Origin: Circinella umbellata
Lineage: Eukaryota; Mucoromycota; Mucoromycetes; Mucorales; Lichtheimiaceae
Reading direction: 5' to 3'
NCBI GenBank assembly: GCA_025093555.1
Contig: JAIWNF010000027.1
Coordinates: 186,001-250,000 of the forward strand
DNA: 64,000 bases
Position 1 is the first letter of the stretch. Each line of letters starts with the position of its first letter. Below, piece after piece: positions 35,648-47,895 of this stretch. Both the position numbers and the translations under genes were made by a program. The notes under the pieces are model-generated. The model did no database searches, was not told where the DNA came from, and saw only the letters and a list, made by a program, of their open reading frames with translations.

Positions 35648-38600
35648 TGTTCAAAGGATTCCAATGGATGCAACCGTACCTGAATATAAAGGTGACTTGA
35701 GTAAAAGACAACAACGACGAACAAGCCCCTCTGCCAAAAGACAAAAGACAAAACAAAAGGGTAAAGGAAAGGCTATCAGTATTCAAGATAATAATGATGA
35801 TGATGCTGATTATGATGATGATGAAGAAGAAGAAAGATTATCAACAGCCAGAAACACAGCTGCGTTATATACTGGACCTGCCAAGACGATTTATTACCGT
35901 AAACCAGGAGCTACTGAAGAAACAAAGGTTGTACAAATATCTCGAGCGATGAAAACATGGACATGTGGATTAAATTCATCAGTATTAGCAAAAGCATGTC
36001 AACGTTATGTACCATTTGACCGTCCCTCTCAACAAAGTCAATTGGTTGGACAACCATCTTCATCTTCGTCAACTATAGCAGATGCACATGAAGCTTCTAC
36101 AACAGCAGTGTCAGGAACAAAGAATCCTAAAGCTCAAATAGTTAATCCAACTGCTGTTCACCAGGGAAATTTGTTGACATGCGTTATTTATCATGAAGTT
36201 TCTCAGCTTAGCCTTGTACGGCAAATCGCAATGCTGATAGGTAATATGATTGTCAGATATGCTTTAGAACTTAATGAATCTTCAAAAACAAAAGTTTATA
36301 GGTCATTTTTCTCAATATCTTCGGTCAAAATCTGGAAATGGATTATTTATTGTGCAACCGATTACCGACCCTACCGGTATGACAAGGATAACAACACAGT
36401 TCAATTTGATAGAGCAACAATTGGCCAGTACAACATTCAAAATCTTCCAACTAATCCTCTGGCATTCGTTGCTTATCCTGGTGACGAAAAAACAATAAAA
36501 GGTCTATCATATATTATGCGTGAAAATATAGAGCTCCGAAGCATTATTTTATATGTACGGCAATTATGGTTTGCAGGATATAATGACCAGAATATCCCGT
36601 GGTTACCATCATCATGGCTTCGTCGAGAAGTTTTGGATGCTATTGCAGAAGACATCGATATTCACTTTCGACAAACACTCGTTTCACACTTTGTTGATAA
36701 TTTTTCCAAATATATTACCGTCAGACTCAAGGAACAAGCACAAGTTGCACTTGATTGGCCAAGCGATGACAAATTTCGACGTTATGTTCTCCGTCGATGG
36801 CAAAAAGAAGCATTGGGTCCTACTGATCATCAAGTCGAGAAGAACCTGAAAGACAAAGGTGACGTTATCAACAACAGTGTTCAAAACTGGATTAAATCAA
36901 CATGGGCACATATTCGTCGAACGGGCAAGAAGGCAACCATGGTATTAATTGATCAGCAGTTAGAACGCAAAGCAACAGTGCCTCGTGGTTGGACAACTGA
37001 AGAAGGTTCTTCCGAATATTTAACAGCACAAATTTGGGAAATTCCTCTTGAAGTCGATGCTCGACATTCATCCGTGATAAATGTTGGAAAATGTAAAGAG
37101 GCTAGCGCTGCTCTTCGAAAAGCAACAAGAAAAGTTCAAACAGATGTCGATGCATTTATCAAACAAGAAAAAAATAAGTGGCAGCAATTTGTTGGAAGAC
37201 CCATTGGAGCTCGAGCATCTCAAGTTGATATAAATTCTAACCAAGCGCCAGTTGATTTATTTGATTGTTTTGGTATGAAACGGGTTAATCAACCAACGAC
37301 TGGTTCACGACGACAACGTGATGCTAATTCTGATGAAGCGTCGAATCAAGGCCAAGATGATAATAATAGTCAAGACGAAGCTGGATCCACTGAGCATGCT
37401 TATATTTTAACATCTATATTGGCTCGGATTCTTGAAGATTATCCAGAAAAGATTTCCTTTTCTATTTGTCCAACAGCACCAAGCAAGAACGTATTTATTC
37501 CTTTACATGGCTCATATACCAGAAATATACTTACTCATATGGGCGACTTTGTCAAATATACTAAGGATTATATACATCATAAACTTCAGCGAGCAGAAAC
37601 ACATCAAGATATTTTGACAATTAACAGCACAAAAAAACGTAAGTTTCAAAAAGTGAGATATATTTGTGATTAATAGTACTTTATCTAACTTTTTTTTTCA
37701 ACCAATCTCTTCTTTATGTTAATTATAGAACAAACATTACTATTTGATGCTCTTGAAAATAATGCTCTCGAAATACTCAAGCAAGATGTTGCCCGATCTG
37801 TGCATAGTGCTGAAGAAGCATTATCATTTATTGTTGATTTGGGAAAAAGTGCTGTAATTGACTTGCCAAATCTTGTCAATATCAAACGATCCAAACATGC
37901 CACTGACTTACGTAAGATGCTTGAAAATGAACGCCAAATTCCACGATACACAATACGCATGCTTCGAACAAATGGTGTCTGCTTACAAGCTGTTATGACT
38001 GATTGGGGCCGCCCACGTCGAAAACTACAGCAACGTCAATTCAAATATCTTGTTGAAATCCGTAAATTTGCATTCAGAAAATGTGAAGAGCTTGGGCAAC
38101 ATGATGCAAATCTTCTCAACGAATACAAAGGTGTTTTTGGAATTGATCTGGGTGAAACATGGACTGCCGGTGCCTTTTATCTTCCTACCGATACAGAACA
38201 TCAGCCTGGTGTACAACATACCATTAGACGAGATGAACTTTATGGTCGTGAACCTATCAATAGAAAGTGGTTAGAAAATCGAAACGAACAGACTTCAGTG
38301 CACAGCATTCAACGTGATTTAGCAAAAAGCGATGGCAGCAAAACATCCAATATGGTTAAATTTTTGACTTTTATCCGTACCTGGCAAGCCGAAGACCGTG
38401 GTTTTAGATTGCATGATGCGCACTCAAGCAAAGCAGAACTCCATCGTTCCTGGGATACAAAAATGTCAATGCGCTCAGAAATTGATAAGGCATGTGAACG
38501 GATCATTAATATAGCAGACGCGTCTCGTCAACGTGCAATTGAAGAAGATGCCCTTTCAGAGCTGTCTACAAGAAAGAACAAATTCTTGATTGGTATAGGA

Positions 38601-39020
38601 TTGGATGGAATGGATGAAGGTAATCGAAAGGGCGCCAAGTCAGGACTTGCTCAACAATTTGCCGATAAACTTTATGACCACGCCAAGGCACGACAAGAGC
38701 CTGTCCAAATCGACTTGTCACGTATTGACGAATATTGTAGTAGTAAACTATGCTGTCATTGTTTTATGGAAGGTGAAATAATATATGTGGAGTATTTACG
38801 CCGGCCCCCTGCTCCTAGTCGACAAGTCAATAAAGATAAGTTGGATAATCAAGGCAAAGAAAAAGTCATTCGTGTCCTTGTTTGCGAAAACTGCCACAGG
38901 AAATTTCATCGTGATGGAAGTGCAGGAAATGTGCAAGCATCTATAGCTGCTTCCATCCTTGAACATGGACAAAGGCCCCAAGCAGTGATCAGCAAGTTTC
39001 GTCGTATTAACTCCCAATAA
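35610..39020 (+). CDS. Fanzor-like (eukaryotic TnpB/OMEGA) RNA-guided nuclease
   Basis: Two exons (35610-37638, 37729-39020) give 1106 residues with no disrupting mutation. Residues 30-55 are strongly basic (KRQQRRTSPSAKRQKTKQKG), a likely nuclear localisation signal, followed by an acidic run. The C-terminal 300 residues carry the TnpB/Fanzor RuvC core: RuvC-I Asp816 in FGIDLGETW; KGAKSGLAQQFADKL before the rearranged RuvC-II Glu1011 in IDEYCSSKLCCHC; second zinc-ribbon pair Cys1062/Cys1065 in VCENCHRKF; RuvC-III Asp1072 in HRDGSAGNVQASIA. This E-x-SK-C-x2-C ... C-x2-C ... HRD-x-A-N order is diagnostic. Fanzors are known RNA-guided DNA nucleases often carried by transposons. Here it lies 3' of, and overlaps, a FEN1/XPG-like ORF. 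Activity and guide RNA are inference. The middle 600 residues are unrecognised. Confidence 0.85.
35613..35621 (+). other. A9 homopolymer at the XPG-like/Fanzor-like frame junction
   Basis: GG followed by nine A then CAGG. With eight A the upstream frame would continue directly into the downstream ORF. The upstream frame contains A-AAA-AAC, a classical -1 slippery heptamer, but a -1 shift would not enter the Fanzor-like frame; a +1 shift is needed. Confidence 0.6.
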
Positions 39021-39533
39021 AACACAAGGCGATCAATAAAAAACTTCAAGATACGATTTAAAAAAGATTGACGTGGTTTGAAGTTTGTGTCAATAAGACA
39101 AGCACAAGAATATGATTCTACGACTACAAGGCATGGTAATCAAGGAATCAAAACACTTTGTTTGACAAAAGTGTTGAAGTTGAAATACTTCGTGGAGTGT
39201 AAGTATATATCCATATTAAAAAAAAATTGATTCTGCACTTAAAAATATTTTTGCTGACCTACAGATATAGTTACACTCTTAAAGGAAGACTAAAAAAAGA
39301 CCTGCTTATTATTTAAAGAAGGAGATAAAAAACCATTAGATGATTAAATTCAAATAACTTGTTGTATTAAGATAACTATTACTATCTTTGGTGAACAGAA
39401 ACGCCAAGTGACATACCATAATAAATTCTTGGCTATCTTATCCCCCTCCCAAACAAAAAAAAAGTGTTTATGTTTGCTGCGAAACAAATTTTAAAGTTCT
39501 TTTTTCCTTTTCTTGATTTTTTTTTAAAAAAAA
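39021..39533 (+). other. 3' flank of the Fanzor-like gene; possible guide-RNA region
   Basis: TnpB and Fanzor guide RNAs typically overlap or follow the 3' end of the nuclease ORF. Here an inverted repeat AACTTCAAG / TTGAAGTT lies in about 39043-39090, and a hairpin AACACTTT / AAAGTGTT (8-bp stem, 8-nt loop) at 39152-39175. These are compatible with, but do not prove, a structured RNA. The next gene starts only 513 bp after the stop codon. Confidence 0.3.
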
Positions 39534-41927
39534 ATGTATAATACAATGCGTAACCCAAAACCTTGTAAAGGTATTTCATAATAATAATCTTAATAAAATA
39601 AGCTTTTCATTTAATTTAACAGTTATTAATTGCAATTGTATTAGTATGTAAATATCGAAGGAAAAAATGTGTCTGGAGTAGTCTCAACGATAATAGTGAT
39701 AATACCGATCGACGAATACGTTGTGCTCGTTGCTTAAAACTTGATATTGAGTGTATACCACAATCAGACTCGAGCGATGAACAACTAGAGGATGCTCTTA
39801 ATTCATCAGAACTTATGGCACAGGATGGGGATCCAGAATTACGCCGCATGTTGGACGATATGAATCAATTACAAGTTGAAATGCAACAATATGAATCAGA
39901 AAAAAAAGATATGGAAAAACAAATGTTTTCATTAGTCACTAATACAACCGCCAAGTCACCATCATTATCTTTATCTTCTTCTCCTTCTCTATCAACAGTA
40001 TCATCTTTTTCTTCTACATTATCACCCTTTTCCTTTCCAACAATATTAGCAACAACTACGGGCAATAAAAATTCAAAGACAACACAAGAGCCTACAGAAT
40101 GGAAATTAAGTATTATTGATGGCTCTATACGCCTTAATACACCTATTCGTACCATTGATGAACTCATGATGTTTACCCAAGCTTCTTTACGCTATTTATC
40201 ACCATTTACCGGTTTATTTAAACAAGAGCCTGTTCGTTTTGAGGCAACATGTATCAGTCCTTCTCTTGGATTAGCTACAGTCCTCCAACGTAGTGTTATT
40301 TGTCGATCACGTAAAAAGCAACAATTCGATATGATCCGTTACAATAGCAACAATACAACACAACTTTTTGATTATCGAAACATTATGAATTATCTCTTGC
40401 CTCTCTATTTTAAATACGTTGTTCCTGTTACGGGATTAGTTCATGCACCTACATTTTGGAAACACTATCAAAGTCTCGACGATCCTTTCGAATGTCCTAT
40501 TGCATTAGCAACTTCCATAGACGCTCTTGTTTCTTTGCGTAACGTTATTGATTACACACCCATTCAACGACGGACTATTGCTGATTTCTTTTACAGTAAA
40601 TGTAAAGACCTATTGTTTGATCTATACGAAAACCCGGATAGTAAACTGGATGTTATCATGGTGACATGTTTATTACAAACTTACTTGACAGACGTTTTAT
40701 TGAATGCAGTGGAAGCACGCCGATTACTTTCTGTTGCGTTATTGCTCTGTTTAGAAATGGAAATCAAGATAGATGAAATGACTGACGTTCAACGAATATT
40801 ACTTAAACGACATCATATGAGTATGGAAGTCCAACAACGGTCATTCGATATGTTATTTGAGGATAAAATTGATTTTGCAGTACCTGATCGACTGCTTGGA
40901 TTGGAATATTTGGATGATGAACCAGAAAAGACCAAAATGTATGTTAGGATATATAACCATATATTTCGATTTATTGGGAGTCCGTATATTTCAGAGATCA
41001 TGGTAAAGTATTTATATCAAGCACACGTACACGTGTAACCTTTTTTTTGTTTTGTTTAAAGTTATATGCTAATTGACAACTTGGGTTTTTTTTTTGGGGG
41101 GGGGACGATTATGTAATTCATAGGGACAAGTTAATGGAATTTTTTATGGTGAACATTGTGAAATATATCTGGAAGACTTATTACGGTATGAACCTATTGT
41201 ATTGGAATGGTGGAATAGTTTACCTTCTGACTTACAGCTGTGTGAAAACCCATTTGACCCTGAGGCATATAAATTGGTTGGAAAGAAATTATCTCCCAAT
41301 TTATTGTTTCCATTTACTGCCGTGCATTTAATGACTGCTGTCTTGACGTCTTCTGTTTTAAAACCTCAATATACCCCCTCACCAGATAACGCAATATCCA
41401 TCGATGTAATGCGAGCTGTACGAGAAAAATTAATGTCGCTTGCGCATAATTCAAGTAAAGTTCTAATACATTCATTAAAAGTCAATTGGGCTCAATACCA
41501 TTGTGATACACCATCATGTAAGTTTCTTAGGAGGAAAAGAGAGGGGGAGATAATAGGATTTGTATAATTGAAATAAAGAAAGGGGAATATATACTAATAT
41601 GATGTCATTGTCTATTTAGTTTCTTTATGTGTGATTATCCATGTACTTTATTGTCTGGAAAAACTAGGTCATTGTACCGATACGCCTTTTCCTTTCCATT
41701 TATTATCAATGATCAAAGAAAACTTCAATGAAAGGAGGATAGAGTTGTTACCTGTTGGTCATGAAGTCCCCTCATCCGCTTCTTTATTGGTATCTTTGAT
41801 GGAAAATCCGAATCAAAATTTAATCGACTTATATGGACAATACCCACTCCCTGGATACGCAATGTTATCTGACGTACTCTGTACTTCATTTTCTCTATTG
41901 GACCAACATCTTCGTCCAACCTTCTAG
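39534..41927 (+). CDS. Zn2Cys6 fungal-specific transcription factor
   Basis: Four exons (39534-39570, 39645-41002, 41124-41517, 41620-41927) close to 698 residues. The binuclear zinc cluster is split by intron 1: PCKVCKYRRKKCVW gives Cx2Cx6C, and IRCARCLKLDIECIP completes it. A short coiled coil (MLDDMNQLQVEMQQYESEKK) follows, then a Ser-rich linker and a fungal-specific regulatory domain (YFKYVVPVTGLVHAPTFWKH, YLTDVLLNAVEARRLLSVAL). Domain and intron positions match the partial gene at 62453-64000, so the two are paralogues. Two in-frame ATGs (39534, 39546) are possible starts. The promoter, if any, is within 513 bp of the Fanzor-like stop codon. Target genes are unknown. Confidence 0.85.
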
Positions 41928-42425
41928 ATATATAGTTAATTCATTCATCTCGTCCTACCGTTCATTTCCCCTTTCTTGATTTTCTTTGTGTATATAATCC
42001 CAACCCTCCCCTTTCTTTATTTTGATCTTGGTCATCTTTTCTTTTCTTTTGTATGTATGTATAATAACAATAGTAGTAGCAGTTAATATCAACAATACAT
42101 CTACAAAACACACAACAAACGATCAAAATATTTCTTCAATTATAAAGAAAACCATACATATTGAAATTACTATTTTGATTTCTAGATCCAGTATTTGCTT
42201 TCTTTGATATGCCTGGAGAAAAGAGAGATATATTATTCAATTAGATCACTCAATATAGTAAAAATAATTAGGGGAGGGAGATTCGGATAAAAAATTACAA
42301 TTCTTGACATATGAGTAAGCGTGTGTGCGTATGTGTTTTGTGTGAAAAAGCTTTTGGTATGTGGACAAAAAGAAAGAACAAATCTAGTTGATTAAATATT
42401 TACAACTGTCAAAAAGAAATCGAAA
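41928..42425. other. Convergent 3' intergenic region
   Basis: Between the Zn2Cys6 factor and the cyclin-D1-binding-protein homologue. AT-rich with T-rich tracts. No gene seen. Confidence 0.5.
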
Positions 42426-43579
42426 CTAGTCTTTCTTCTCGGCCAATTCTTTTAATTTTTTAGAACACATCTATTAGGGGAACATTAAAAAAAAAGATAA
42501 ACTCAATTGTTAATAAAAAGAAAATAATAATTTCATAAATATAAAAGATATAATTACCTCAAACCATTTTGAATGATCTTCTGGTAATGAAATTTTTTGA
42601 GCCACTTTGATAAGTTTTAATGCCTTATCAACATATTCCTTGATGTATTTAGATCGAATGACATCTGGTTCACTATCATAAAGTTGTGATACCAAAATAT
42701 CCGTTTCATCCGTTAATTGTTGACCTGCCTCTGCCAGTTCATCACATACATTTAGATCAGCTTCCTTAATACATCGTTTCTCCACCTTGACATAAACGAA
42801 TACAATCAAATCCACCAATTGAGCACATTGTTTTGCAATCTTTAATTGTTCCTCGTCCCATTCTTCTTCGTCTTCGTCTTCATCAAATCCTTCGGCATTT
42901 CCATCTGCTACTTCATGAACTTCTGATTTAGCATCCGCTACTGTTTCATGCATAGTTTTCCATTTTTTTAATACAGCCTCGCGATTATCTTTTGGCATTT
43001 GAGTTTCCAACAGTTTACACGTTTCCCATAATACAGCTGTGGGGACCATAAATTGTTTCTTCTTGTCATTCTCGTCGTCATTGATAAAACTATTACAGAG
43101 TGAAATTTGACCGAGCAATAAATCTCGAATAGCAGTACGATAGGCTTCCTTATAAGCTTTTCCAGATAATTCAGTAGGAATGGTATGATAAAATCCCAAA
43201 AGTCGATAAAATGTATTACTTATTTCTGTAATCATTTTAATACCATCCATGGGTTTTCTGGGTGGTTTACAAGCAATAGTTAACTTGGTCGCGTCATGGC
43301 TCAAGATTTTACCCAAATTGGCCAAAGTGATGTTCATATTTTTCGAATCGAATTCGGAATTCTCAATAGGTCGATCTACTTTGAGATCAGAAAGGTACGT
43401 TTCAGCCATGTCACGACATGCCTTGAGCTTGTCTATTCTTAAACAAGTAAAGAATTTTTTTTTCATTGAGTAACTTTTATACAATGAGAGTATCGAATCT
43501 CGAATTATCAAAAAAAAAAAATTACTATTTAAATCAAAAACAAAACAAACATACTTTGAAATGCTTCTTCAGTTGACAT
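42426..43579 (-). CDS. Cyclin-D1-binding protein 1 (GCIP/CCNDBP1)-like protein
   Basis: Three exons (43579-43555, 43432-42558, 42470-42426) close to 314 residues. It starts MSTEEAFQN and ends CSKKLKELAEKKD. The helical body matches the GCIP family: IACKPPRKPMDGIKMITEIS, LGFYHTIPTELSGKAYKEAY, PTAVLWETCKLLETQMPKDN, an acidic stretch FDEDEDEEEWDEEQL, and SEPDVIRSKYIKEYVDKAL. Animal homologues bind D-type cyclins and other helix-loop-helix partners; the fungal role is not known to me. The final 15-codon exon was chosen because it is in phase after GAG|GTAATT and ends at a clean stop. Confidence 0.78.
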
Positions 43580-43713
43580 TTTTTTTTTCTTGTTACTTTG
43601 AAATCCAACGAGAAAGAAATAAAGCGAAAGAAGTTTAAAAGAGAAAGGAAAAAAATAATGCAAAATTTTTTATTTATGAATTTTGAACTGAGCTTATTAT
43701 TTGTTTAAAGAAT

Positions 43714-45228
43714 TCAGTTACTGTTATTAATATCATTAACGAGTTGAATATCAAGTCCAGGACGAATAACTTTCATATCTGATCGAATACGAACATTTAC
43801 TTGAGATTGGCATCTAATTACCATTGTTTGGTATTGATTTTCATCTTGCTGTTCGACTGTAAATATCAATTCATCTTGCTCTTCTCCCTCTTGTTGTTCT
43901 TCTGTTGGTTTAAGGATAGCTGGTGGTGATTGTAAGATCGTCGTTGTCGTCCCTGTTACTGTACTGTTGCTAGGAGAAGGAACACTATTGCGATGATGTT
44001 TTTGTTCCCATACCAATTCCATGGTATTGTTTTTTGAATTATAGTTAATTGTTTGAATGTTCTTGTTAAGCGCAAGATAAATCTCTTTTGTTATACCATA
44101 GTCTGGAATAGATACTACAATGGAATGGTGTGATGGTTGTAGCGAAAGAACGGTTGCTTCTTTTATCAAGAATGGTTGTTTTTTATCAAGACATTGTCGA
44201 TAAATATAAGCCGCGTTGTAAAGAAATACACTTTGTTCATAGGCTGTATCTCGAGCATATTCTTTTGCATTACAATGACGAGCTAATTTATCTATCATAT
44301 CAATATTTCTTTTATTACTGTTACTATTATCGTCATCATCTTCATTGATTGCCTTATTTTTGGCAATACTGCTGGTACTTTTATCAAGTACACTATGTAA
44401 TTGTCGTTGAACTGCGATACATCCATATCGATGAAGCGGCTCACTAAATACAGTATACAAAGGTGCAGCATATGGATAATGTTCATATCGTGTAATATCC
44501 ATATTTCCACTACAAAAATACGTCGGTCGATTATGTGGATCTCTTTTGTAATCTTCTTTCACTTCTTTGTTATGATTCTATAATAGTAACAGTAGTAGCA
44601 TTTCTTTTAGTACTAGCTATAATATATAACTGGATACCTACATCACACAAGTATACATCTATATATATATATAAAAAATTACTTTTGCTGTTGTACTATC
44701 ATAGCAAAGCTGCTTTGGTTGATGATATAATAATGCGTGCTCAGGTAATCGACTTGTAATCTTTTTAGCCACTTCTTGGCCTGCAAGAATAGCTGCTTCT
44801 TTTAATAATACAAGTGGATGATCGTCACTTCGATGAATACGAACAACAGATTCTGGATATCCTCCTGTACTGTCACTTGTTTGAAATTTTTGATAAGTCA
44901 TTGATAGACTATCCCCTCCATCTTGTTCAATACGTTTAATTTGTAGTGTTTTACATGCATCAAGCATATCTTGTGGAACTTTATTATTTTCCAAATGGGT
45001 ATCAGATCTTTACATATATAAGTAGAAAAAGAGGGAAAGAGGAATGATGTTATATAAGAAAATTCAATTATATAGACTGACAGATTGTACTATTTTTTTT
45101 GAGCTACTTACTTGATGATCGTTTTTCCAACCCACGAATGAATAAATTTACCAGATCGTGTCACACGACAAAGTACAGATAGTGCTGCCCTAAAAAAGGT
45201 GATACGCCATCCACAGTCAATATATCTT

Positions 45229-45270
<42 letters not shown>

Positions 45271-47489
45271 CCTTTCTTTTCCCGGTGCTAATTCAGCGTG
45301 TGCATTAGTAAATGATGGTGGAAGCATTGGTATCTGCCTTTCAACAAGTTGTACAGTCACTCCACGATCTCTTGCTTCTCGATCTAATAGTGTATTGGGT
45401 CGTATCAAGGATCCAACATCTATTGTATGAATTCCAATTTCATATAACTCTCCTAGCCCATCAGCATCTTGTTGTTTGATCATTTTAATTGAAAACCCAT
45501 GATCTATCAATGGGTCTTCTTGTTGCCATTGATCATCTTTTACCGTGAAAATAGGCAAATCGCGTAAATCACGTCGCTTTATACTAACTTCTTCTTCCTC
45601 TTCCACAGCATCGGCAGATTTTAGCACGCCTTTTGTAAACTCGCAATAGTCTTTTAGATGATTATCTGCCATTAGTGCTTGAGAATGAACGTTTAATTCA
45701 CCCATTAATCCAATTTCTCGTTCAATAGTCCCAAAAGGGTGTAAGGATGTGACCGGCCATCGCTGAATACTACCCTATAATTTTAGTATTAAAAATTGTT
45801 AGTGGTGTGAATTGTGAGAAAAAAAAATAGAGAAATAGAAATCTATATTAAAGCAACTAAACGTACGATAAAAATTCGGTGTCTAAACTCTTCATGGTAT
45901 TTCACAAATCCATAAGGTGCATGTTTAGCAGGAACAGCTACTAAAGGTAATCGTTTGTCTGCTGGTACAAGCCATATGATAGAGGGTTTATGATACTGCT
46001 GCTGATGACTGCTGCTGTTGTACTGGGTTGTTGTTGGTGAAGGTAGCTGAAAAAGTGAAGGAAGTATCAAGCCTGTTGGTGTTGTTGGTGTTGCCGTACT
46101 ACTGGGTCTTTCAAGTGACAATGTACTAAAACAACCATACATATGTTACATAATGAATAAACGTGCTTGTAACAAGTACAAATACTATATGACCTTTTTT
46201 TTTTGCTTACCCTGAGAATAACATTCTTTTAGGCCGTTCAAGAATTGATACTACTTTTCCACAATACTTGGGCTTTTCTTTTTGTTGTTCTATCAAACTG
46301 TCTTTTATTCTTTCACCGCCAAAAGCAGTTTCTTCAGGAATAGAGTGTAATGTAGCAGTGGCTAATGAAGATCGTCTTCTTGCTTGTTTTTTAGATGCTT
46401 TTTCAGACAACATGGTATCAACGTCTACTAATTCTATAGCAACATAATCACCATCCAAAGCACGGTTTCGATTCCTTGAACCATAAATATAAATATCATC
46501 GTTGTCAAGCTCTTCACATGCAACAACAAATGCATCTGAGCTATCTTGACTATCTACAGATAACATGCCAGAAAACAATTTTCGTTGCTGTATTTGATGA
46601 ATGGCATCAGGAATAGGTATATGACTTGAATAAAGTGGACGACGTTCATTTGATTGTTGTTGTTGATGTGGTAATGGAGGTTTATTAAAATGACCAGGTA
46701 CTTTTCCCAATATAAAATAATACGTATTTATTATTTGTTATTCTTATGCAAAAGATTTTTTTTGTGGGGTAAACACACACACACACACACAAAATAAAAA
46801 GGATTATTATTATTATTATTATTACTCACAGGATTGACTTCTCACCCTTTTCGGTGAATTCAAGTGACCATCCACAGCATGTTTTATTTGTTCTGTATTA
46901 GTTTCATCATGTTGCTGCTGGTGTTGGGAAAATGTTGCTTCCAATGGATGATGTGAGAAAGTAGTGTTTGTAGAAATAATTGAATCACATCGCGTTTGTT
47001 GTTCTTCTTGTTGTTGCTGATTATGATGATTATGATGATGAAAAGGCTCAGAATGCCGTCTTCCTCTTCTAGAATAAGGAACAGTTGTCCATTGTTGATC
47101 ACCTCCTGTGTTTGGTAATCGTCGCATTTCTGCAATAATGTCATTCACAGATTGAAGTGCGGGTGATTCATCATTATCGTTATTTTTATCATCACTATTG
47201 CTTTCTTCTTTTTTAAATCTATTGTTATCATCATTGTTCCCGCTAAAAGATCGTCGTCGACTGCCACGTCGTCCACGGTGATGCTTTTTGAAAAGATTCT
47301 CTGAAGACACCTTTTTCTATATATAAAAAAGCGTAGTCCCCATACCCACAATTTATTATTAGTTCTCTTTTTCTTTCCGTTTCTTTTGTACTATTACTTT
47401 TTTGCATTGAATTCAAGAGAAATGATATAGGTCTTTACTGTAGCTGAGGTAGCAGTAGTGGAGGCTGAAGGGTCTTGTTTTGTAGCCAT
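43714..47489 (-). CDS. Ssd1-like RNB-domain protein, predicted nuclease-dead
   Basis: Eight exons (47489-47439, 47316-46830, 46700-46211, 46125-45867, 45774-45272, 45189-45112, 45007-44683, 44577-43714) close to 1018 residues. A low-complexity RGG/Gln-rich N-terminus is followed by the cold-shock region (LFSGMLSVDSQDSSDAFV, IYIYGSRNRNRALDGDYVAI), then the RNB fold (RDLRDLPIFTV, YEIGIHTIDVGSLIRPNTLL, VQLVERQIPMLPP, PLYTVFSEPLHRYGCIAVQR). Active RNase II/Dis3 proteins have ARDLDDA after the DLP block; here the position reads DPLIDHGFSIKM, so metal-binding aspartates are missing. This is as in Ssd1, an RNA-binding translational regulator of cell-wall and stress mRNAs. Dis3L2 is the alternative, less likely given the lost active site. 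Confidence 0.8.
45232..45270. repeat. (TA)n microsatellite
   Basis: Dinucleotide run inside an intron of the Ssd1-like gene. Confidence 0.9.
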
Positions 47490-47895
47490 GTTAATAATAT
47501 AAATAAGATGATGGGAAAGAAAGGGAAAAGAAAGGAAAAAAAAAATAGGGAGCCCTTGTGTGTAGTGTGTGTGTGTAAAATATATATATATATATATATA
47601 TATTCTCACTGGATGTCGCGTGTTGTACATTTTGTTATGCATGGTAACACCACTATTTTTTTGGCCCTGCTGCAACAACTATAAGATGCCCCAGGCTAAC
47701 TTATAGGAAATACTTTTAGTTCCCCGCACAAGATTGAAAATAACCCGCCATTCGTTCATTATTTGCATAAATAACCTGTCAACTTACGTTGATTGACAGG
47801 GGATTTTTGAAGATCATATAACCCTAACACATGTAGAATCTTTTGTTTCCAGAAAGAATAAACTTACTTTTTCAAATTTAGTAAATTACTCCATA
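47490..47895. promoter_or_regulatory. Short divergent promoter of the Ssd1-like and flavodoxin-like genes
   Basis: About 400 bp separate the two divergent starts. It contains an X-box-like GTTATGCATGGTAAC (47634-47648), an inverted repeat CCTGTCAA / TTGACAGG (47775-47782, 47793-47800) and a TG/TA microsatellite (about 47560-47602). Confidence 0.45.
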
